From assembly GCA_020284085.1 (NCBI GenBank), contig JACEVL010000690.1, positions 67,501 through 131,500 on the forward strand: a stretch of DNA of 64,000 nt, written 5' to 3'. Source of the stretch: Aporrectodea caliginosa (Eukaryota > Annelida > Clitellata > Crassiclitellata > Lumbricidae). The notes under the pieces were generated by a model. The model was not told the origin of the DNA. It saw only the letters and a program-made list of their open reading frames with translations, and did not search any database. This document shows positions 31,203 through 41,100 of the stretch, piece after piece. Each line of letters begins with the position of its first letter. Within the stretch, counting starts at the first letter, position 1. Position numbers and translations under genes: made by a program.

Positions 31203-31305
31203 CGAATGAATGAATAATGAATGAATGAATGAATTCATTCATTCAATCATTCATTCATTCAATCATTCATTCATTCATTCATTCATTCATTCATTCATTC
31301 ATTAA
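31203..31305. repeat. Head-to-head AATG/ATTC microsatellite palindrome
   Basis: AATG repeats (left arm) turn into ATTC repeats (right arm) at a GAATTC axis at 31231-31236. The first 16 bp or more on each side are self-complementary, and the longer right arm can pair in several registers. It directly follows the LINE 3' end. Confidence 0.9.
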
Positions 31306-31756
31306 ATTTAAGTATGACCAGAGAAGGAGACTCAGATGGCCTTGTTGACTGATGATAAAAGTCTAGAGTATAAGAGGATTTATTGTAGGGCTAAATATTT
31401 TGGAGTTCGATGTTTTATAAACATCTAAATTCTTTAGTGTTCTGCCCTTAGATAAGTCCAGGAATCAAACGACGCTATTTTGAACTATTTGTGCCTTGTC
31501 CTTAATTACTTTATATCCCGGTCGTCTGTTTTATACGTATAATATTTATATTAGTCATTCGAATTTTGTATGTTGTTGTTGAATGCCCAGTAACAGAAAT
31601 TTAGTTTTCGATGGATTAAGGTGGAGTGCATGCTGGAGTCTGTTGCATGGCCGCCAATCACTATTGTGGCTACTCAAAGGCAGTGGACAACAGCTGAACA
31701 GACGAGTGACGTACGTAGGCCTACAGGGCAAACTGCCACGTTAAATTAATTATTTT

Positions 31757-31985
<229 letters not shown>

Positions 31986-32152
31986 TCTCCATTGACCTCG
32001 GTCACTTATAATCAGCCCAGTGTTCTTCTCACAAGTTCTCGGTGTTAGACCTAGTTCAAGTGTTGTTATAAGGCTATCTTAATTTATAGCCTATCGTCTA
32101 TCAAACGCAGTCTTGGTCTGTCTTTGTGTTTCTGTCCTTCAAACCTTGCATG

Positions 32153-32460
32153 CAGCCATAGGCGCAACCACCATATGGGACCCGTGGGACGCGTCCCCAC
32201 AACTTTCGAACAGGTTGGGACGGTGCCCCCAATTGTTTAAAAATTTGAGGTTAACAAGAGCCAAAATGCACTCCATTTGGTATCAAATGCTCAAAATTGC
32301 GTCGGCTTCTGGTGCTCCGCCTCTGACCCCGATGGGGGAGCTTACGACGCTCCTCCGTACCCCTAGTCGTTAGGAGCTTCTTGCCTTCCGCAGTGGCGGC
32401 TGTGCGCCTTCCGCACTCGCAGTTCCCCCCACTCGGACGTTCTAGTAGGTGCTGTCAAAG
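32153..32460 (+). repeat. Dispersed repeat, copy A
   Basis: Shares 'ccaaaatg-actccatttgg-tcaaatg', 'gatgggggag' and 'gttctagtaggt' blocks in the same order with 33241-33704. Function and class unknown; noncoding. Confidence 0.65.
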
Positions 32461-33240
32461 CCGCGGCCCTCAAGTCTATCAGCCCGCAGGCAGATGTTCT
32501 AAGTTTCACGCTAAAACTTTACGCAGCTCGCTTTTTAAATATTTGCCTAAGACGTTAAAATGAAGTAGACTAACAGTCGCAGTAGCCTACTAGCATAGCT
32601 ATTCGTTCGTAACTTGGCTTATCATTTGACAATGTCTAAACAAAATCCAGTTCCCAAGACGCATTCATTATGATATCTCCATAATTAATTATAATGCAGT
32701 TAATAATTTTAAATAAATTTTAGTCGCTGCTTTTGAGTTGACTGGTGCTACTCCATTCGGCTTCAAAAATTACTTCAATCGGTGGCCCGCGGTGTCCAAA
32801 AAGGTTGGACAGCACTGTTCTAGTAGGTCCCTCCCACAACAAATCGCTAGCCCTGCTGCCGATCAAATAAAGGGTCAGGCTAAAGCCGCTAAACTCGATC
32901 AAGTCTATCAGAATTCATGCAGTGCAGAATGTTGCTGTATAATTTCACTCTAAAACTTTACTTTTTTCGCTTTTTAAACATTCGACCTAAGACGATAATA
33001 ATAAATTCGACTAAGACTCGCAGTAGAAGACTAGGAGGACAATTCAATTTTTAATGCTGCGACTGCGAAATTCTACTAAAAATAAAAATAAATTATAAAT
33101 AAAAAATAAAAAATAAAGTGGTGTTCTTCTAAAACCTAAAATCTCAGTTTATTCACAACTAAGCTTATAATAAAGTCATAGCCTACTTTTTCACAAATCT
33201 AGTTGGTTTAGGTACTTTTAAATCGAAATCATCGGTGAAA
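32461..33240. other. Spacer, AT-rich, no gene seen
   Basis: Contains partial re-occurrences of the repeat ends (for example 'ctagtaggt' and 'aaactttac' near 32820-32960). This suggests a further decayed copy of the same dispersed repeat. No open frame of interest. Confidence 0.4.
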
Positions 33241-33704
33241 TATTTGAGGTAAATTAGAGTCCAAAATGTACTCCATTTGGCGTCAAATGAACAGCTAAAT
33301 GCGTCGTCTTCTAGGGGCTCCGCCCAAGATGCAGATGGGGGAGGTTTCGCTAAGCTCCCCCATACCCCATATAGCCTAAAAATACAGTGGCGGCGCCAGG
33401 TGGCTAGGGGTGACTAGTCCCCCCTAACTGCGGTTCAGCCTCCCCAAAAGGAAAGGTTTTAAGCCAAAAAAGGTCGTCGCATTCCAATGGGAATAACTTA
33501 CCATGGCTTTTTGAGCTTTAACCCCCAAACCTGAAATCCTGGTGCCGCCACTGCATAGCCCATATAGTCGTTAGGGGTAACTTAATTAGGGGCTTCTTGC
33601 CTTTGGCAATCGCAGCTTCGCGCATTCGGCGCTTGCAATTTCCCCAACTCAAACATTTCTAGTAGGTGACTGCATGTAGGTCCCCCCAACTTCTGGACCG
33701 TTGT
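33241..33704 (+). repeat. Dispersed repeat, copy B, interrupted by MITEs
   Basis: Second copy of the 32.15-kb repeat. It is split by a small hAT-like MITE (33385-33553) and followed by another MITE (33711-33896), a nested arrangement that gives the order of insertion. Confidence 0.65.
33385..33553. mobile_element. hAT-like MITE nested in copy B
   Basis: 169 bp with inverted ends cagtggcggcgccagg and cctggtgccgccactg (one mismatch). The 9-bp word cccatatag occurs on both sides at 33366-33374 and 33559-33567, slightly outside the inverted repeats. The true boundary may therefore be a few bp wider. Confidence 0.7.
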
Positions 33705-33710
33705 TGCGCC

Positions 33711-33896
33711 CAGTGTCGTAACGAAGGGTTTCAGCGCCCAGGGGCAAGGGTTGATGACTGCGCCCCCTTTAAATTTTCTTGTTGACTTTTAATCATTCTT
33801 GTCATAGTACTGTGTACCACTTAAAGCTAATTTTGCGCCCCTCTGGTGCTGCGCCCGGGGGCGGCTGCCCCTCTGGCCCCCTTCGTTACGCCACTG
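33711..33896. mobile_element. hAT MITE with 8-bp target duplication gttgcgcc
   Basis: 186 bp. Left end cagtgtcgtaacgaaggg pairs with right end cccttcgttacgccactg with one mismatch. gttgcgcc flanks both sides (33703-33710 and 33897-33904). GC-rich interior (gcgcccgggggcggctgccc) without coding. Confidence 0.88.
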
Positions 33897-34341
33897 GTTG
33901 CGCCCATGCATGTAGCCTATATAGTGCGTTTGTGTGGGATTCGTCCAACTGGCATTCTCTCTACATGTTCAATCCATCGGAGTCTTCGCTTGATTGAATT
34001 CGTCTAGTAGAGTTGTTTGGATGACCTCTATGATTGGATATGTCACGTTTCTTATAAATTACCGTATGTCGATAGGCGATAGCTGCCATAAAACAAGTGA
34101 CCTTCACTTTCCATTGGCCTACGCTGCGAGGGTGCCCCGCCTCCTTATCACGAACGCCAAATACGCTAACTGGCTAGTACCAAAGATGACTAGTACCAAA
34201 GATGACTAGTACCAAACATTTTGTGCTATTACCACAATGTCATATATGTGGCTATTACTATTTACTAGGCCTATTGGTAATTGCTTTGTAACTGTTGCTT
34301 TGATGCCTTCAAGCCCCATCTAGCATAATAATTTTATACAA

Positions 34342-34560
34342 TCAATCAATCAATCAATCAATCAATCCTTTTATTGTTTCCATAGAATAGTTTACAAGTA
34401 GTGCCAGAATAAACATAATCAACAATCATAAGTTTGGAAATTAAAACAGACAGATCACATGATTACCTAATTAACGTTTGAAACCGGGTTCAGAAGGGAC
34501 TGAACCCGCTAAGTTAGGGATACCCGTGTATGTTAGCAGAGGGATGACAGTTGAGTATAG
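34342..34560 (-). mobile_element. LINE 3' end with (ATTG)n tail
   Basis: Plus-strand (AATC)n at 34340-34367 runs into cttttattgtttccatagaa. The same junction, AATC repeats then ttttattg, occurs at 38937 and 62970, always in this orientation. Read on minus, an A-rich 3' end is followed by an ATTG tail. The body continues with a gggactgaacccgctaagtt-type block, also seen diverged at about 39050. Confidence 0.6.
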
Positions 34561-35639
34561 TTTACACAAATAGCATTGTCAAAAAAATTTAGAATAACTG
34601 GCTTAAACAAGATAGCATTACAAGATAGCATTAAACGAATTATTGAAACAATCATTAACAATGTATAAAATTATGTTAGAATATGAAGAAATAGGAACAT
34701 TTTAGTTACAACAACGCTTAATTGTTCATCACAAAACCTTGCAGACAATATTAATTATGCACTCGTTAGTAATTATAGGTGTGTATAGGTGTATAATTAT
34801 CTCTGCTCTACGCTAGGAGGCGTGAGTGCATTGGCGTAATATGTAATCTGAGAAGTAACTTTAAAGCGTTTCCCGTAAATTTTTTCGATTTGTTGGAGGA
34901 TTCCTCGGGCAATCAAAGTAATTAATTAAGGTAAGTGATCGTAAAAATAGCCTATTGTGAAAATTTCTGATGTTTCTTCTCTTGTTGACGAATGACTTAA
35001 GATAATTATGTAATCGTATCTTAACCATTCCCTGTTCAACACCTGTGATATTAATTTTAGCCTACTAATTGGTTGCGCAGTAAGTTCAAGTGTTGTGTTA
35101 TCTTGTAAGTGTTTAAAGAATTTGTTATTTTTGTACACAAGTACATCATGTTTGTGTTTGGTTATGTTGATATAATAAGTTGTTGTTTGGTGTGTGCCGT
35201 GGTCTCGAAAAGATACTTAAGGGCATGCAAGGTGCCATTGAACAAGAGGCTTCGTAATAATAGGGCTTAAGATTGCAAGGGGCAATAAAAATGCTATGTA
35301 AAGTCGGCTTACATCACCATACATTTTCATGCTCAATTACAGATTATTCGATATTATTAACGGACAGTTAATATGACCCACTAAAATTAGACCATAATTC
35401 AGCACAAAAATGTCTGTATCAGACACATAAGTTTAATATTCTGGCAAACTTATAGTATCGTGGGCTGAAGAATTATACATGATCTTTGGGCATGCGGCGG
35501 ACGCCGGACGGTACCAGGTTTTCTAACGACGACATTGACCCTAACCCTGACCCTAACTGACCCTCACGATGTGTAACAGACCCTAAACGAAACTAACGAC
35601 ACCAGTAAACTTACCCAATATATCGTTCAGCCCCCGATT
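34561..35639. other. Spacer, possibly upstream part of the minus-strand LINE
   Basis: AT-rich. A minus frame of 70 codons at 35138-34926 has no motif I recognise. 35535-35590 carries ctaaccctgaccctaactgaccct, a short interstitial telomere-like (CCCTAA-related) stretch. Confidence 0.4.
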
Positions 35640-37000
35640 CTATAAGCTTGCCAATATTCTCAGTTTATCATGCGTCAGATACCTCCCCAACAGTCGGGAT
35701 TTCGTTGAATTAAATCTTTGGAAACACTTATCAAGTGCCTACTCACTGCTGTGCTTGGGTACTCTGATCAAAGGCAGGCAACACTGAGCACTGCTGGCTC
35801 TTTTTGATGTTAGTGCCGTTTTTTATACCCGTAGATCATTCTAATCTCCTACAGCACTTGGTTGCCTCATCTTGGGAATCCCGCTTGGTTGGATCCGCTC
35901 CGACATTTCCAACTCCTCGCAGTCTGGTATCTTTGGGCCTATGCGTTCTCCTTGATCCCTATACTTTTTGGTCTCTTGCAGGGATCTGTCTTTGCCCTGA
36001 TTCTTTATATTTGGTTGACTTGCGTTGCATTCTATCTGAAAAATGAGCTACCTCCCATCAATATGTTGATGACACCCAGGCCTATGTTCATTGCCTGGCT
36101 GTTGTAGCCACTACCCTAGTTGACGAGACTGTGCATGCATCGGAGGCCCTGGCTGCTTGGATGTGCTCAAACTGTCTTTGGTTGAATTCTGATAAGATCC
36201 AATCTATTTGGCTCGGTGCTTGGATTCAAATCTCAAAGATTGATCTTTCTGCCATTTGCCGATCTTTTCCTGACATCACATTCTCTACCTCTGTGTGAGA
36301 CTTGGGCATCATTCTTGTTCAAGAGTTAAAGCTTCTTCACCATGTAAACATTGTATGTCGTACCTGTTATTATATTTTTCATCAGATCTGTTCTGTGTAA
36401 CGATCACTTGTCAAACAGTCTGCTTCTGCACTAACACATGCTTTGATTTCCTCCGGACTTGATTTTGGAAATCTATTCTGGTCTGGGCTTCTGTCTCACA
36501 TTGAATTTACAGTCTGTGCTTAAATGCTTCTGGTTGCCTGATTGGTCACATCCTGAAATTTGGACATATATCCACCAACATGTGTGATACCTTGTACTGG
36601 TTGCCTGTCCCTCAATGCATCAGTTTTAATATTTTAACTTTCTTCAGGAACTGGTTGGTGGAAATTAACCCCATCTTATCCTTGGCTCTGAGTAGGCTTC
36701 TTGAAGAGGCGCTATATAAATCTCTCTGCATGTCTGCTCATGGCCGCAGGTCCATTTACTCGGCTGATCAGGGTGTTATTGTTCCCTGGGCTTGTTCCTC
36801 TGTAATTTGGCACAGAAGCTTTGCTTTCGTCAGTTTTGTGACCTGGAACAACCTTCCTCGTAAAGCTAGAGCTTGTCAGCCTACATACATGTATCTCCTT
36901 CTGTCTTCCACAAGCACTTGAACCTATTCTGTTTGAACAAGGGTTCTCCTTATTGGGTTGGAAGCGCTACTGATGAGTTTTTCCTTGAAGTTGGACTTTA
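35640..37000 (+). pseudogene. Decayed CR1/L2-like LINE reverse transcriptase
   Basis: Frames must be switched several times, but motifs follow family order. LLALFDVSA and TVDHSNLLQHL are the RT motif A region (35795-35850). QGS-F-L-ILY follows (about 35980), the catalytic YVDD is at 36062-36073, then HHV and a C-terminal LYWLPVPQ...HGRRS-YSADQG...WNNLP segment (36590-36890). A GGCGCTATATAAAT 3'-end sequence at 36713 interrupts the C-terminal part, so another retroelement end is nested inside. Many stops; inactive. Confidence 0.75.
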
Positions 37001-37414
37001 CAAATCTCATTTATGTTATGTTAGAAATATTAGATTACCATGTTTCAGTGCCTTTATGAGGTTCTCAAACTTTGCTATCAAAATGTTCAGATACATTCAT
37101 ACATATAAGAGTACATTTAATATGGATTTATATAGTGCCACTCTTCTGATTTTGCATCAGAATGGAGGTTAGACCACCATAGGCTGCCTAAATGCTGCGT
37201 AAATTCTGCAGACTAATCATTCGTGCAGTGACTTTTAAAGAGGAGCCAGAACTTTTTCATCCATCGTTTAAGAAGTAAACCTGTGGAACTATGAAATGTG
37301 AACCCCTTGATTAGGCCTTATTCTGTGTAACAGTGCTATTTAAGTGGTCAATATTATTATTATTATTTTTATTTGTTTTTTTTCTGCGGTAACTATGATC
37401 CCTCAGAATGTATT
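37001..37414. other. Spacer upstream of the PAK gene
   Basis: AT-rich, with a short ATT run at 37353. A TATA-like 'tatatag' is near 37130. Any promoter of the kinase gene should lie here or beyond the microsatellite, but none can be assigned. Confidence 0.35.
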
Positions 37415-37768
<354 letters not shown>

Positions 37769-37923
37769 GACTAGTAGCAGTAGTAGCAGTAGTAGTATTA
37801 CCTTATTACAATTGGAAATTTCTTAAATTCTGACTTTGAACACTGAATGATAAATTACACCAAAAACTTCCTTAAAAATGTTTCTTTAAGGGATTCTCCA
37901 AGTCCTTCAATTCCACCATTGAG

Positions 37924-38138
37924 ATGGCGAATTCGTTCCTTGGGAAGATTTTTCCGACGAAAACCCGTAAAACGCGGAGCCGAACTTCTGATGACTCCTC
38001 GGAGGGATCGCCGGAAATGGAGATTTCTGGTCCAACTGATGTTATCCACAACTGCCATGTCAAGCTTGACCCAAGTACCGGAGAATTCGTCGGCTTACCA
38101 CAGACGTGGTTGATGTGGCTGAAAAACTCTAATATCAG
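37924..38138 (+). CDS. PAK exon 1: CRIB-like box and inhibitory switch
   Basis: ATG 37924 has G at +4. The frame is also open upstream to 37876, so an upstream exon joining near 37890 (tttctttaag acceptor-like) is possible. Basic [14 protein letters not shown] precedes [16 protein letters not shown], which aligns with the CRIB consensus ISxPxxFxHxxHVG. The conserved Phe is Val and the Gly after HV is Lys. [20 protein letters not shown] is the start of the PAK autoinhibitory segment. Donor CAG|GTAAAA, phase 2. Confidence 0.8.
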
Positions 38139-41100
38139 GTAAAACAGGTGAAGTATAGGTAAAAATTAAGTGGAAATTTGAAGAATTTGAAGTGAATGTG
38201 AAGGAAATATCGGGTTGATTTTAGTTGAATATGGAGCCAAAATATTCGACAGATATAAGCACTGGCGTAAGCAAGGTATTTTTAGGGGAGGAACTTGAGC
38301 ATTGTAAGATAAATCTAAGGTAAATACCAGGTAAATATTGGGCAATTGCTAATTAATGGAAATGAAACTCTAATCTAAAATCTTATTAAGATGTTTTGTG
38401 TGTTCTAAATTTTTTCTTATTTCAACAGTGAAGCAGAGAAGAAAGAGAATCCTGATGCGGTCTATGACGCGCTGAAAGCATACGACAAGAAGCTGCAGAA
38501 GCAGCAGGCTCACACGCAGAAATACATGGGTGCAGGTTCGATGGAGGATCTCAGTGCTCCGGACCTTTCAGATTCAGATTCAACCGATGGACTTCCATGG
38601 GGCCCGCCCCAGTGGATGAGTCTTTTGGGAAGATGCAAATTTCAGATCAGCAAAAGGACAAGGTGGTCGACTTTTATTTGCTAGTGTTTTATTCAAATGA
38701 TAATAATAATAATAGTAATAATAGTAAAAAAATAATAATAATAACAACAACAATGACTATAGTAGTAGTAATAATAATAATAATTCCTGTTCCAACAATC
38801 TTTCCCTCTGTGTGCTGCTCCAGCTTCACAATGCCATTGCCTTCAGAGGCACATTTCCGGATGGCTGTGTAACCTGGGACGAGGCCTGATTTCTCGGAGA
38901 ACATTTTTTACTCCTAACATAATTTCAATAATCAATCAGTCAATCAAGCAATTAATAACCATAACCACGCTTTTTATTGAAACCAGTTGAACAAAAGGTT
39001 TGACAAGAGACAAATAAACAATGATGATGTTGTCAAAGGGGAGTCCTAAAAGGGCCTAAGCCCCGCTGACAAGGGTCACCCTTAAGTAAAGTAATGCTAG
39101 TAATAAGGTGGTCAATTACTATAAGTCTCTGTTTTAAAAGACAGGAAACTGATGAGTCAAAGAAAAATCTTAGTTAAGATGCACACAGAATATGCTCTAA
39201 ATTTTTTTTTAACCCTTTGACTTGCGCCATTGTTTGCCAGAAAAGTAAATGTGTATGTGTCCTGATGTATGGTCTATGACGTATGTATATAGCATGTACG
39301 TATGTAATATGTATGTATGCAGAATGCATGTATGTATATATATGTATGCTACGTATATGTACACGTAGATGTATGTATATATGGGTGCAGTATATATGTA
39401 TGTAGGATATATGTGCTATATACCTTTCAGATGTATGTATATATATGTATATATATGATATATACATATATATATATGGGGCCCGTGTATATACGTGGAT
39501 ATATATCTTTTGGGTATATATGTATGTATGTATATATGTATCATGTAAAATGTACAAGGTATGTACGTATATATGTATGTATGTATATATGTATGTATGT
39601 ATATATGAATGTATGTATGTATGTATGTATGTAATGTAATAAAGCGTGGTTGCCAGTCAAAGGGTTAAATAAAAGGAAAAAATCAGAATTTATATAGCGC
39701 CCCTTCAAGATCCCTACTCAGAGGCGCTCCCGACCCAGGCCATACGGAAGAATGCAGTCTTCAACAGTTGGTAAAACTGAGAACATTTTGGAAGGTGTCG
39801 TAAATCTAGTGTTAGCCCGTTCCAGGTTGTTGGACCAACCACAGAAGGAACAACTCTGCATTGTTGCAGAGCGGGCGAATGGGACCGCCAGGTCACCGTG
39901 GACAGAGGAGCGCAGTGCTCGGCGGTCTGTGCAAGAAGAAAGAGGGCGGCATAGCTCACGCAGGTAAGAGGGTGCCCAGCCTGATAAGCACCGCCACACC
40001 AAGGACGCGATCCTGATGAGATGCGTTGAGGGAAAGGAAGCCAGTGCAATACCTCACGCATATACTGAGATATGCGGTCGGTCTTTTCCGCCAATGAGTC
40101 GAGCCGCAGCCCGGTGAATAATAATCATAATGAAAGAATGGCTGTAATATTACATGTTATTGCTTTTAGTAGTATTAGTAATAGTAGTAGCAGTAGTAGT
40201 AGCAGCAGAAGCAGCAGTTAAAATAGGCTTTGATTCTAAATAGTTAAGTCAAAAACACACTAATATATGCTTGACGTTATCTTGCCTTACCTATACATTT
40301 AAGAATAAAGTTTAAAAATTGACACACTTTTGTGAATGGCTGTGGAATTGCAATTTAAGGAACTTGAATGATTTGCATAGCCAGGTTTGGAAGAAAGAAT
40401 AATTCTGACAAACTGATTGGTTTTTGATGAAGTTTTAAATTACGAATAATTATTTAAAAATTCTGTAGGCATTCGGTGACCATGGGGCAGTGGCTGGAGA
40501 GCAGGCAGATGGAATGATGAGGATAACGATGCGGCAGAAGTCGGTGCAGCGCAAGAGAATGACGGATTCACAGATAATGGCAGAACTAAGTGAGTGCTAA
40601 TTGGTGCCAGGCTGCCCTGCAGTTCTTCAATTGTTTATCTTTCTTATGCAGACTTGAGAGCCTGAGATGCATCGCTAAGGACCTCTACATTAGAAATGTA
40701 GGACTGCGCAGTGAATTTATGAGTATGTTTGACATGGCAGCGCATTGATGAGTATGTCTTATGTGGCAGTGAATTTATGAATATGCAGGATGTGGCAGTG
40801 AATTTATGATGTCATGTGGTAGTGAATTTATGAATATGCGTGATGTAGTACTGAATTTATTAATGTGCCTGATGTGGCACTGAATATATGAATATGCCTG
40901 ATATCACAGTGAATTTATGAATATGCATATTCTGGCATTGTATCATGCATGCATCTGTGTGACCTAGCAGTGAATTTGTATGATCTGGAGATGAAGTGAT
41001 GATTATGCAGGATCTGGCAGTGATTGTATGAATAATTATGCATATTCCAAAAAGATGTATAAAATGGATGGCTGCAGAATTGTCAATGTACTGATTCATA

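Noticed and set aside
34926..35138. 70-codon minus frame
   Set aside because: Looks protein-like in composition but matches no motif I can name and lacks splice sites; may be old retroelement.
39717..40002. Independent gene on the minus strand
   Set aside because: Both minus frames are pieces of a LINE ORF2 C-terminus separated by a frameshift.
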